A stretch of 64,000 nt of DNA from contig NC_016472.1 in the NCBI RefSeq assembly GCF_000226095.1, positions 5,890,001 through 5,954,000 of the forward strand, read 5' to 3'. Positions 1 through 12,400 of this stretch are shown one piece after another. The DNA is from Thermothelomyces thermophilus ATCC 42464. Taxonomy: Eukaryota > Ascomycota > Sordariomycetes > Sordariales > Chaetomiaceae. The first letter of the stretch is position 1. Every line of letters begins with the position of its first letter. Both the position numbers and the translations under genes were made by a program. The notes under the pieces are model-generated. The model had not been told where the DNA came from, searched no databases, and saw nothing but the letters and a program-made list of their open reading frames with translations.

Positions 1-287
1 GTATTCTATAAACCATATTAAGAAGTTTTTCAAGCGGGATAGAGTTTAACTTAAAGCCGATAGATTCAATAGTTTTCTAGGTAAGCAAAACCCCTAGAAC
101 TAAATAGGTTCTTTACTACCAGAAGTGCTTAAAGAAGTAGTAGTAGAAGAGGAAGCTCCTAGACGAACTAGATAACTATAATTAAGCGACCGACTTACTA
201 GATCTAAAGCCTAAAAGTAACAATAGTAACGGTAGGAGCTTATAGTCAAACTAACTAAAGGGAAACTACCTAGATTTTAACCTTTAA
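1..287 (+). pseudogene. Gypsy A polyprotein, C-terminal end
   Basis: One frame runs from the window edge to a TAA at 285-287, and its internal stops are TAG or TAA of the kind RIP makes from Gln codons. The mirror sequence in element B (about 9478-9780) is the end of a polyprotein with RT and integrase further upstream. I do not see the chromodomain signature that is plain in elements C, D and E, so this family may lack one. The assignment as pol C-terminus rests on position and orientation, not on a recognised motif. Confidence 0.5.
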
Positions 288-527
288 GCCGTTAATAGAG
301 ATATAAGTTAACCCTATTCGATTTCACTTCTATTTACTCTTTACTACCTAACCCCTAATTACCCCTTTTCTATACCGCCTTTACCCCTTTTCCTTAAATC
401 TCTAATTCCCTACCTATAATCGCCATTTACCCTATTTATAAGCTACCTATTAATCCCTAACTATACCGTCCAAATCCGTTAAAATTAGAGAGCTCTTTTT
501 CTATATTATTAGCTAGACATTCTTTAG

Positions 528-1295
528 CTAGCTATTAAGGTTAAATTTGGCCTGACCTACAAGCCGAGGGTTAGAATCTTAGGAGCCATCGTTAACTATA
601 TCTTCCTATAAGCACTTCTTGTCACTCTAGTAATAGTTTCTATACCATCTATCTAGGATAGGACCTATTGAAACGTAGCTATAGAATAGCTATATAGTAT
701 GGATAGTAATAGGCTTCTTATTCCTTAGAGGGATAATCTTAGTTATCGACCTTTAGTAGGACTATTTATAGGCCTAGCACGGTACCGGATTCCTATATCT
801 CTAATTAGCTCTTCCTTTAACTAGAGGGAGGAAGTTATTCTTATATATCCCTAAATACCTAGATAAATAAACCGAGAACTTAGGCCTAGTAGGCAACTAT
901 AGTATAAATCTACTAACTAAACAGACTACCGTTATTAATTTCCGTGAAAACTAGGTATAACTATTTTGCTAGAGCTCCCTTATAGGTATAGAAGAATTCT
1001 ATATAGGTAGGAGTAAGTCTTAGGATTCTAAATATTTGCTCTAGAGCATTAGGATTAGGGTTTAGCTCCTAGCGAATGTATAGGACTACCTATATCTTAA
1101 GGTGCTTAATAAAGAAGAATCTATAGTATAAAAGGAATAATTTATACTAGTACTATATTAAGGCTACCTCTAGATAATCTAAAGGCATTAGAGGATCTTC
1201 TAGGTAAGCTACTCTTACTACCTATATAAACTTAAGAGGCGCTAGGAACCGATTATCCTGGGTAGTCGTTAAATCTACCGGTTAGTTAGTTATTA
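528..1295 (-). pseudogene. Antisense ORF of Gypsy A
   Basis: Mirror copy of the plus-strand frame at 8469-9233 in element B, and antisense to pol. In B the 255-codon frame is interrupted only by TAG and TAA codons, as expected if Gln codons were converted by RIP. I do not recognise the protein. It lies between the end of pol and the 3' LTR, the same relative place as the antisense frames of Gypsy C, D and E. Further open stretches closer to the LTR may belong to the same gene with introns or other frames. Confidence 0.5.
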
Positions 1296-3893
1296 AGGGA
1301 AGTATAGGCTTAGTATCCTTATCGATTTCTACGTCTTCTTAGATAGAGGATTTATATCTCTAGCGCTTAACTCTTTTAATAGATATAGTAGTTAAACTTG
1401 CTTATAAGAGCTTATAGCAAGTTCAAGAGGGAAGTAATATAGGAAGAAGTAATACTAGCTATATAAGTAAAGGAAGATAATTATAAACAAGAGTTAGTTA
1501 GAAGGGTAGAAAAGTAGGAAGAAGTTTAAAAAGAAATAAGAGATACTTATCCTTTAAATAATTTAATAATTAGAGTACTAGAACTACTAGACTTCCATTT
1601 AAAGAAGGTATACCTAGGCTAGAATAACCCATTATATAATAAGTTATACTCTTTTATTATTACTAGATAAAATGTAAGTTAAAGTCATTCTTTAAGGTTA
1701 TAATAAAGAATAACCTAGTTATATAAAGGCTAATATAGTTACCTATTAGATAATACTAGAACCGGTAAATATAGCCTAAAATAGCTAGATAAGGAAGGTA
1801 TCTAAAAGGGACTAGAAGGTCTATAAATACCCTTAACTTAACCCTCTTCTCCTCTCTCTTTTCTATAACTAATAACTATAAACTATAAATCGCTAACTTA
1901 TAAAAACGCTAAATAAAATATCTTCTCTACCTAGTTAGATAGCTAGGTACTATTAGGTAAGTATTCCACTAAGCGATTCCTTGCTAAATATCAGTAGTCT
2001 AGGTTTTAAGCGACTCTATATAAGTCTTCCGACGGTAAATATATATAGGGACAACGTTAGAGAGTTAGATTAAAGAAGAAGAGAAGGATTGGTTCCTCTT
2101 CCTCTAACCAGAGGGCCAAGCTAACTAAGTGTAGGACTACCTTTACTCTTCTTAGGGGAGGATCCCGAAACCCTAAGGCTCTTTCTTTAGTACCTCCTCA
2201 TAACTTAGGTTCCGGGGGAAGAAATCGCTAACTACCTAGGGAGTGGTAATACCTAGAAGCTCTTTAATAAACTATATACTGGGCCTATTCCCTACCTTAG
2301 GGAAGTAATAACTAGAAGGCTAGAATAGCTTATAAGTCCTAGTCTTAAAACTAACGAGCGAATTATTAGTTACCTATTTCCCTTATATACTAAGCTATAT
2401 AGCTAAGGGAAGATATACTTTGGCTAGTATTAGTACGATATCGCTATAAGCCTATATAATATTAAAGGGCTTATATTAAGAAAGGAGTATCTAAATGGTT
2501 ATAACCTTCTAAACCTACTTTAGTATACGTTAATATCTTATAAGCTATATATTTATATCTTTTCGGAAGCTATTAATAACTTAAAGCCTAAGTAGATAGT
2601 ACTACCCTTATAAAATTGGAAGGATACGGCTAGAAAACGATTCTAGGTAATTCTTTACTACTTATAATAATTATATTAGGCTATAGCTATATATAACTAG
2701 ATAAAGTCCTATCTCTATTATATAGATTCCTATCCTTCTAATAAGTAGAGCTAAAAAGATCTATTTAAGACTCTATAGGATAAGGTTATTCTCCCTAGCT
2801 TTCTTTTTCTACTACCTATAGGTTATATATACTAGCCGACAATATAGGTAACATTAAGGTAGAAAGGCTAGTAGGAATGTAGTGTCTAGGTCGCTAAATT
2901 CTATTGGTTTTACTTCTAGGAGATTTAATATAAAGATAAGGTATAGCTTAAGCTCCCTTAGTAAAAGGGCTATCTATACATAAGACTAAAAGTAATGGAG
3001 GCTAAGAATAAGATATTAATACTTTAACTTAGAATAATCTAAATAGCTCTAGGCTATCTACCTAATAGCTCCCTTTAGCTAGAGAAGCTAAAGAACCCTT
3101 AAGGGGATATCTATCCCTATTAACTACCTAGGTAGCCTATAGATAAGCCACTTTATGGGCCGCCGGTTCTATAACTATAACTATAGCTAGGATAGGCCAA
3201 ATTAGTTATCTCTGTCTAGATAGAGGAAGGAAAAGATAACCTACTACCGACGAAGGAGTAACTAGTTATAAAGAAGGATCGTCAGGTCCTCCTAGATAAT
3301 ACTATCTAGCGGTTTTTTAATAAGGCGCCTAAGGGACTTAGGCCGCCTTAGCTACTTTAATAGGCGCTCGAGTATCCCTATAAACCAAGGATAGCTATTT
3401 ACTAGTGTATAGTAGAATAGATAGAAGAGTAACTTATAGCTATAGAAAGATAAGGAAAGCCTTTAGGGTTATAATAGTAGTAACTAGTAAAGTAGGCGCC
3501 TTTAACGACATGATAGCTACCTAGTTAGACTAAGACGAAGCCAAGTAAGCCGGTATAGACGTAAGAGATATACTTGACCTAAGCTACTAAGAAAGGATAG
3601 GCTTATTAGTGTTGTCCTAACGATAACCTTACTAAATAGACTCGGCCCCTACTATTTAAACGTTTAAGACCTAAAGATCTTAAGTTAGTTCCTAAGTACC
3701 TGCTATAGTTCATAGGCTAGGATATACTAGATATTAAAGTAGAAGCCTAGCAAAGGTATTAGGTATCTAAAAAACGGCCCTTACCTAAAGGTAATAGTAG
3801 AGCTAAATAGGCTAAGCATTATAAGGAATATAAGTAAAGTTTTAGGTCCGAATTTACCGATAGGAGCCTTAAAGCAAATTCGAAAGGGAAGTA

Positions 3894-4344
3894 TAGACTA
3901 GGGCTAGAAGGTTTTAATATAATTAGAAGGATATAAGGTATAGTTTTGTTTTTCCGGTTCTATAGAGCTTTATTATATATAATAGGTATAAATAAGGGTT
4001 ACCTATCTAGGGGCGCTAGATAGATAGATAAGGAAAATAGATAGCTTTTAGTACTCGTTTTACTCTAATAGATTAGAGTAGTAGGATATAGTTCTTCTTT
4101 CTTTTATAAGTTAGGGATATCTTTTTCCATATAAGTAGACTCTTTTACGTCTATCTAGAGGGATATCGTTATTGCTACCTTCGCCCCTATTATCGTTGCC
4201 GTCTAGATAGTCGGACTTGCCTACTATGACCGTGAATACTTAGACGCCCTGGACTTTTTGAGCCGAAGCTCCTCCCTATCTGACTAGACGGAGGTTTGGT
4301 TTTAGAGGTGCTAAGTAGTGCCCTAGAGGGTTGGCACTAGCTTA
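3894..4344 (+). repeat. 3' LTR of Gypsy A (451 bp)
   Basis: Reverse-complement copy of the two 450-bp LTRs of Gypsy B (5419-5868 and 16906-17355). It is preceded by a purine tract (aaagggaag) that fits a polypurine tract. The ends read TA...TA, which RIP would give from TG...CA. It is followed directly by Copia-1 sequence. Confidence 0.85.
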
Positions 4345-5418
4345 TTATATACTTAAGTAAGCCGTCTATAGTAATAAGTAACGTTTATACCTTTCTAATA
4401 AGGAGTATAAGAGGATTTACTAGGAGCTTAATAAGCTAAAGTAGGCTAGACTAAAAAATTAACTTATTACTAAGTAAGGGGAGCTATCCTATTCTAGGTA
4501 GTTAGGGGTAAGATACCTTAGTTCCCTTAATATATTAATCATTAGCCCTTAGCTACTTAGTAAGCTCTTGACTTATTATAGGGTGTTTAGTATAGTTACT
4601 TTATAACGTTATCCTCCTTTAGAAAGCACTTTACTAGACTTATACGGTACAACCTACTTAGTTAATAATAGGAAGTTCCTTTTACCTAGGACGTTTATTA
4701 AGGTAAAAGATTCTAAGTTTGTTAAAGTAGGTACGACGACCTTTCCTATTAGTAGGAGGGGCACTTAGGTGATCGAGAACGTTCTAGATAGACTATATAA
4801 ACTACGTACCAAGAAGTTAACGCTAAAGGATATTACTATTATTAAAAGATTTTATATTAACATTGTCCTAGAAGCTCTATTACTTAAGGTAAGCGCTTAG
4901 TATTATAGCTTAGACTGCTTACTACATTTCGGAATACTAGAAAACAACATTATACTTTATAAGTTAGAATGTAAATATAATTTTACCTTCCTTAAATATA
5001 AGCTACTTTCCTACTACTTAAGCTTCCTAGACTATATCTTAATTAGTAAAGCAGGTATTATAAACGTTCGTATATCCTTATAGAACGTATTCGTTATATA
5101 TAGTAGAAGGTCCTAGATATAAGCGTTACCTACCATAAAAGAGAATACCAAGGATCTTTAGTACTTAAGAGCTAGCTACCTTAGACTAGAGGCGTTAAAA
5201 GCGCTTATTAATAACGCTAGAAATGTCCATATCAAGGGGACAATATATATTAAGTATAAGAGCTATACTTATACTTATATAAGTAAGGTTATCTCTAGGA
5301 AAACACTACCTAAGCAAAAGTCTATATACCCGTTCTAGCAAGTAGCCTAGGATCTATTTAACTATCCTAAAGCGATTAATAGATCGCGATGGCTACTTAT
5401 AATTATTAATAAATATAA
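4345..5418 (+). pseudogene. Copia-1 gag-pol, first part (protease to integrase N-terminus)
   Basis: This segment matches Copia-2 in reverse complement (about 50725-51785) and is one piece of a RIP-inactivated Ty1/Copia polyprotein. In the Copia-2 version the frame shows a protease-like block (YSTTYLVNDKKFLLPR, mutated from the usual DSG-x-T-H-V type). It then shows a GAG-pre-integrase block ending in a His/Cys region, and the start of the integrase core. Gypsy B is inserted within the integrase core at 5418/17356, and the polyprotein continues at 17356. The N-terminal part of gag (the counterpart of 51790-52761) is missing here because the segment starts at the end of Gypsy A. Confidence 0.75.
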
Positions 5419-5868
5419 TAAGCTAGTGCTAACCCTCTAAGGCACCACTTAGCACCTCTAGAACTAAACCTCTATCTAGTCAGATAGGGAAGAGCTTTGG
5501 CTTAAAATGTCCAAGGTATCCAAGTATTCGCGGTTATAGTAGGCAGGTCCGACCATTCGGATGGTAACGACAACAAAGGCAAAGGCAGTAATAGTAATGT
5601 CCCTCTAGATATACATAAAAGAGTCTACTTACGTGGAAAAGGATATCCTTAACTTATAAAAGAATAAAGAACTATATCCTACTACTCTAATCTATTAAAG
5701 TAAATAAGTATCAAAAGCTATCTATTATCTTTATCTATCTATCTAACGCCCCTAGATAGGTAACCCTTATTTATACCTATCGTATATAATAAAGCTCTAT
5801 AGAACCGGAAAAATAAAACTATACCCTATGTCTCTCTAATTATATTAAGAACTCCTAGCCCTAGTCTA
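5419..5868 (-). repeat. 3' LTR of Gypsy B (450 bp)
   Basis: Direct repeat of 16906-17355 with identical length. On the minus strand it follows the purine tract aaaagggaag and starts TAGACTAGGG. The outer dinucleotides are TA...TA, presumably mutated TG...CA. Confidence 0.88.
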
Positions 5869-5988
5869 TACTTCCCTTTTGAATTTGCTTTAAGGCTCTT
5901 ACTAGCAAATTCGGACCTAAAACCTTACTCGCGTTCCTTATAACGCTTAGCCTATTTAGCTTTACTATTACCTTTAGGCAAGGGCCAT

Positions 5989-6470
5989 TTCTTAGACGCT
6001 CGATACCTTTATTAGGCTTTTACTTTAGTATCTAATATATCCTAGCCTATAAACTACGGTAGGTACTTAGGAACTAGCTCTAGATCTTTAGGTTCCAAAC
6101 GTTCGAATAGTAGGGGCTATATCTATTTAGCTAGATTATCGTTAGGACAACGCTAACAAGCCTATCCTTTCTTAGTGGCTTAGGTCAAGCGTATCTCCTA
6201 TATCTATACTAGCTTACTTAGCTTTGTCTTAGTCTAACTAGGCGGCTATCATATCACTAAAGGCGCCTACTTAGCTAGCTATTACTATTATGACCTTAAA
6301 GGTTCTCCTTATCCTTCTATAGCTATAAGTTACTCCTTTACCTATTCCACTATACGCTAGTAAATAGCTATCCTTGGTTTATAGAGATACTCGAGCGCCT
6401 ATTAAAGTAGCTAAGGCAGCCTAAGTCCTTTAAGCGCCTTGCTAAGGAACCGCTAGACTATATTATCTAA
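5989..6470 (+). pseudogene. Second open antisense stretch in Gypsy B
   Basis: A plus-strand frame beginning near 5989 runs for about 150 codons in which the only stops are TAA and TAG, compatible with mutated Gln. It is in a different frame from 8469-9233 and may be another exon or gene of the antisense region. I do not recognise the product. This call is weaker than the 8469-9233 frame, because RIP creates stops on both strands and chance open stretches are common in such sequence. Confidence 0.3.
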
Positions 6471-8468
6471 GGGAACCTAGTAATCCTTCTTTATAACTAA
6501 TTACTCCTTTATTAGTGGTAGGTTATCTTCTCCTTCCTCTATCTAGACAGAGATAACTAATTTGGCTTATCCTAGCTATAGCTATAGCTATAGAACCGGC
6601 GGCCTATAAAGTAGCCTATCTATAGACTACCTAGGTAGTTAATAAGGACTAATATCCCCCTAAGGGTTCTTTAGCTTCTCTAGCTAGAGGGAGCTATTAG
6701 GTAAATAGCCTAGAGCTATCCGGATTATTTTAAGCTAGAGTGTTAATATATTATTTTTAGCCTCTAGTATTTTTAGCCCTATATATAGATAGCCCTTCTA
6801 CTAGGGGAGCTTAAGCTATACTTTATCTCTATATTAAATCTCCTAGAAATAGAACCAATAGAACTTAGTGACCTAGACATTATATTTCTACTAGCCTTTC
6901 TACTTTAACGTCGCCTATACTATTAACTAGTATATATAACCCATAGGCGGTAGAAAAAGAAAGCTAGGGAGAATAACCTTATCCTATAAAGTCTTAAATA
7001 GATCTTTTTAACTTTACTTATTAGAAGGGTAGGAGTCTATATAATAAAGATAGGACTTTATCTAGTTATATATAGTTATAGCCTAATATAATTATTATAA
7101 GTAGTAAAAGATTACCTAGAATCGTTTTCTAGTTATATCCTTCTATTTTTATAAAGGTAATATTAACTAGTTAGGCTTTAGGTCGCTAACGGCTTCTAAA
7201 AAGATATAGATATATAGCTTATAAGATATTAATATATATTAAAGTAGGTTTAGGAGGTCATAGCTATTTAGGTATTCCTTCCTTAATATAAGCCTTTTAA
7301 TATTATATAGGCTTATAATAATATTATACTAATACTAGCTAAAGTATATCTTCCCTTAATTATATAGCCTAGTATATAAGGGAAATAGGTAGCTAACGAT
7401 TCGCTTATTAGCCTTAAGACTAAGACTTATAAGCTACTCTAGCCTTCCAGCTATAACTTCCCTAAGGTAAGGAATAAGCCTAGTATATAGTTCGTTAAAG
7501 AGCTTCTAGGTATTCCTACTCCCTAGGTAGTTAGTAATTTCTTCCCTTAGAAGCTAAGTTATAAGGAGGTACCAAAGAAAGAGCCTTAGGGTTTTAGGAT
7601 CCTTCTCTAGGAAGAGTAAAGGTAGTCCTATACTTAGTTAGCTCGGCCCTCTAGTCAGAGGGAGAGGAACCGATCCTTCTCTTCTTCTTCGATCTAACTC
7701 TTTAACGTTATTCCTATACGTATTTACTATTAAGAGACTTATATAGAGTCGCTTAAAACCTAGACTACTAACATTTAGAAATAAATTACTTAGTAGAATA
7801 TTTACCTAACGGTACCTAGCCATCTGACTAGGTAGAGAAGACATTTTATTTAGCGTTTTTACAAGTTAGTGATTTATAGTTTGTGGTTATTAGTTATAGA
7901 AAAGAGAGAGGAGAAGAGGGTTAAGTTAAGGGTATTTATAGACCTTTTAATTCCTCTTAGATACCTTTCTTATCTAGCTATTCTAGGCTATATTTACTAG
8001 TTCTAATACTATCTAATAGGTAACCGTATTAGCCCTTATATAACTAGGTTATTCTTTATTATAACCCTAAGGAATAACTTTAACTTATATTTTATCTAAT
8101 AGTAATAAAGGAGTATAACCTATTATATAATAGGTTATTTTAGCCTAGGTATACCTTCTTCAAATAGAAGTTTAGTAGTTCTAATGCCTTAACTATTAAA
8201 TTATTTAAAGGACAAGTATCTCTTATTTCTCTTTAAACTTCTTCCTACTTTTCTACCCTTCTAACTAACTCTTGCTTATAATTATCTTCCTCTGCTTAGA
8301 TAGCTAGTATTGCTTCTTCTTATATTACTTCCCCTTTGAACTTGTTATAAGCTCCTATAAGTAAGTTTAACTACTATATCTACTAAAAGAGTTAAGTACT
8401 AGAGATATAAATCCTCTATCTAGGAAGATATAGAAATTGACAAGAATACTAAGCTTATACTTCCCTTG

Positions 8469-9233
8469 ATAACTAACTGGCCGGTAGATTTAATAACTAC
8501 CTAGGATAATCGATTCCTAGCGCCTCCTGAGTTTGTATAGGTAGTAAGAGTAGCTTACCTAGAAGATCCCCTAATGCCTTTAGATTATCTAGAGGTAGCC
8601 TTAATATAGTACTAGTATAAGCTATTCCTTTTATACTATAGATTCTTCTTCATTAAGTACCTTAAGATATAGGTAATCTTATATATCGCTAGGAGCTAAA
8701 CCTTAATTCCAATGCTTTAGAGCGGATGTTTAGAATCTTAAGACTTGCTCCTACCTATATAGAATTCTTCTATACCTATAAGGGAGCTCTAATAAGGCGG
8801 TTATACCTAGTTTTTACAGAAATTAATAACGGTAGTCTATTTAGTCAATAGATTTATACTATAGTTACTTACTAGGCCTAAGTCCTTAGTTTGTTTATCT
8901 AGGTATTTAAAGATATATAAGAACGATTTCTTCCCTCTAGTCAGAGGAAGAGCTAATTAGGGATATAGGAATCTAGCACTATACTAGGCCTATAAATAGT
9001 CTTACCAAAGGTCAATAACTAAGGTTATCCCTCTAAGGAATAAGAAGCCTATTACTATCTATACTATATAGCCATTCTATAGCTACATTTTAATAGGTCC
9101 TATCCTAGATAGATAGTATAGAAACTGCTACTAGAGTGATAAGAAGTACTCGTAAGAAGATATAGTTAACGATGGCTCCTAAGATTTAGACTTTTAACTT
9201 ATAGGTGGGGTCAAATTTAACCTTAATAGCTAG
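8469..9233 (+). pseudogene. Antisense ORF of Gypsy B
   Basis: A 255-codon plus-strand frame, opposite to pol, contains only TAG and TAA stops (Gln-type), while the other two plus frames have many stops that cannot be explained this way. It begins inside a longer frame (readable from about 8330) and ends TAG at 9231-9233, followed by a further possible read-through. The product is rich in Tyr, Leu, Ile and Arg, with segments such as RSITKVIPLRNKKPITIY. I do not recognise it, and it shows no Cys cluster like those in C, D and E. It is duplicated in Gypsy A at 528-1295. I infer former coding capacity because Gln-only stops over 255 codons are unlikely by chance. Confidence 0.55.
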
Positions 9234-9477
9234 CTAAAGAATATCTAGCTAGTAATATAAAAAAAGAGCTCTCTAATTTCAACGGATTTGGATAGTATAG
9301 TTAGGGATTAACGGATAGCTTATAAATAGAGTAAATGGTAATTATAGGTAGGGAATTAGGGATTTAGGGAAAAGGGGTAAAGGCGGTATAGAAAAGAGGT
9401 AATTAGGGGTTTAGGTAATAAAGAGTAAATAGAAGTAAAATCAAATAGGGTTAACTTATATTTCTATTAATAGCTTA

Positions 9478-12400
9478 AAAATTAAAATCTAGGTAGTTTC
9501 CTTCTAGTTAGTTTAATTATAAACTCCTACCGTTACTATTATTACTCTTAGGCTTTAGATCTAGTAAGTCGGTTACTTGGTTATAGTTACCTAGTTTATC
9601 TAGGAGCTTCCTCTTCTACTATTACTTCTTTAAACGCTTCTAATAGTAGAGAACTTACTTCCTAGTTCTAGGGGTTCTACTTACCTAGAAAACTATCAGA
9701 TCTATTAGCTTTAAGCTAAACTCTATCCTACTTGAAAAACTTCTTAACGTGGTTTATAGAATATAGTATCTATATAGTTATACCGTTAAGAGTCTCTAAG
9801 TAGTAGGTATTTTTATTCCTAACTCCCTAGACCTAGTATAGGCTATACTACTAATACTAGAGTTTTCAAAACAAACTTATATCGATCTGCCGAATATTAT
9901 TATAAACTAGAACAAGATTGCTTACTTTGACTTAGATATTCTTAGCTCTAACTTTGCAATAGTAGGCTTCATTTCAGCATTTAGCCATTTTTTGTCTAGC
10001 TTTAGTAACTTTTTTAGCGGTAACTTTTAGATCGAATTCTATATTAAGTAATACCTTAGTATAGAGTTCTAATAGTTATAGATAGGCCTCTATTTGATTT
10101 TCCCTATCTGATTAGATGGCTATAGAGTCCTAATAAAGAATTCGCCAAGTAGGAATATTATTTTCGATCAGGCTAATAGGATTATAGTTATAGATAAGGT
10201 TAAAGGGTAAGTAGCTATAGCTATTTCGAATAGTAGTATAGTTAACGTATAAGATATAAGGAAAAAGTTATCGCTAGTTCTTTCTAGTCCTTATAGTTAT
10301 CTTTACTAAGATAGCTATAATGGGTATATACCTAGCCTTACTAATACCATTAGCCCTAGAGTTATAAAAAGAAATGATAATATATTTTACCCCTAGTTCC
10401 TCTAGGATAGCTTTTACTTCCCCTTTGAATTTAGATCCCTTATTAACGACTATAACTATCAGGAGCCCCTAGCAAAGGAGAATATTATAGTTAATGAAGT
10501 TCTTTACTACTCTAGCTAACTTATTAGGTAGGACTTCGGCTTCTATAAATCCTAAGAGATCGTTATACGCCTCGACGAAGAAATAGGGCTTCCCCCTCTA
10601 GTTAGAGAGCATAAACTAGATATCTAAGTACCATTTTGTAAATAGGATTAGAGAAGGTTCTAAATATAAATATACCTCCTTAAATCTTTTAATATCCCAT
10701 GCCTAACACTCTAGGTAGGTACAAATCTACTCTGCTACGTTAGCGTATATTCCCTTCTAGTAATAGTAGTTAGTAACCCTTTGGTAAGTTGCTTCTCTAC
10801 CCTTATAGCCTATCTTATTATAGTAAGCTTAGAAAATTCGTCGCCTTTCTTCTAGGGTATCTACTATATAGCAAGGATTCTAGGTATCGTTCGCTAGCCA
10901 AAGGAACAAATAGCCCTTGTCTATTAAATATTTAAGTGCTTCCTTTTTAAATAGATGTTACCGCTAGTATAGTCGGATGGCTATAGGTTCTTCTAGAGTG
11001 GCTAAGTACTGTATGATAGCTTTAGAGTGTTCGGAGTATCTTTCCTTAAGGTTTAGGTCTATAGGTTTAGGAGGATTACTAATACGATTAGTATAGATTT
11101 ACATATTAACCTAATTGTTAATATCCTCTTTGTTTACTTTCTCTATCTGGTTAGACAGACTAGGAGGCTTCTATGAAAGCCTATTAGTAATAGCATTTTT
11201 AGAACCTAGAATGTACTTAACCTTAAAGTCAAATAGCCAAATCTATACGATCTACTATATTATTAAGGCTCTAGGTATATTACTAGCTACGTCATTTAAC
11301 TAGTAAACTAGGATAAAAGTATCTATTTTCATAATAAAGTAAATACTAAAGAGGTACTATCGGAAATACTTTAATAGAAAAAGTAGTCTATAGAGCTCTT
11401 ATTTAGTAAGGTCGTACTGTTTCTCTACCTTAGACTATATCCTACTCTTAAACCAGTATAGGTACCTCTTCTTATTAGGGCTAACTTATTTAATGACTTC
11501 TCCCTAACCGAAAAGACTTATATTAGTCATTAGATATATCTAACTATATTTAAGGTTATCGAAAACAAGTAATATAAGGACTAGAGTAGTAGTTATTTAA
11601 ATTTAAAGTTCCTTTATAGCCTGCTATTAAGTAAGGCCTTATTCCTAATAGGTATTCTTCTTTATCAGGTTATATAACGGCCGAGCAATAGTAGCAAAGT
11701 GCTTTATCTAGATCTAGTAGTAGCTAACGATCTCTAGGAAGGTATAAATATCCTTTAAATCCGAATAAGAAGTCTACTTAAGGATTTTCGTAACTTTAGC
11801 ATTATTAGGTAGTTACCCTTTAGGTATATAAAGGTAGCTAAGTAACACTACTTATAGGTAGTACTATTAGGATTTCCTAGCTACGATAGTAGCTCTAGTA
11901 AGTTTAGCGTTTAAGAGAACTACGTTAATGTTTTAGAGGTATTTAACTACGAACTTCTATAACCTAGGGGTAACTTCTTCTCTATTATAGTCAGACCGTA
12001 GCCCCTTTATATAGATATTATCTAGGTAAACGTGGTAGATATCTAGAATTAGGTTCTAGAAGATCCGGGTCATTACTCGTTAAAACTAGGCAATAGAGTT
12101 CGTTCCGCCTATAAGGAGGGTATATACCTAGAAGAGGCTAATAGGCATTTAAAAGGTAGTAAGATCCCGGCTCCTTTTGTTAAGGCTAACTTAGTTATAC
12201 TCGAAAAATAGGTCTAAGAGGGAGATAACTTTATGACCCCTAAAGTCCTTACTAAATTCCTTTATAGCCGGTAGTATAAATACGTCCTATATAGTCATAG
12301 CATTAGTCTTCTAGGCGTCATTAATTAGTTAGAGACTACTGTCCTTTTTAAGGACTAGGAACTAGTTATTACGGTAGCTCCTATAGCTAGGCTCGATAAT

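Larger units (their letters stand above)
1..4344 (+). mobile_element. Gypsy element A, 3' portion (family A/B)
   Basis: This is the 3' end of an LTR retrotransposon whose gag, RT and integrase lie left of the window. It is near-identical, in reverse complement, to 5419-9780 of element B, including an LTR at 3894-4344, a pol C-terminus ending at 287 and a long antisense frame. It is not a chromosomal inversion: the LTR ends cleanly and is joined directly to Copia-1 sequence whose uninterrupted version is in Copia-2 near 51785. A and B are therefore two separate insertions of one family, in opposite orientation, about 1.07 kb apart in the same Copia element. Confidence 0.85.

Noticed and set aside
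1-9780. Chromosomal inversion or foldback element producing the 4.3-kb inverted arms
   Set aside because: The arms end exactly at LTR termini and each is joined to Copia-1 sequence at a site that is uninterrupted in Copia-2, so two separate retrotransposon insertions explain it.
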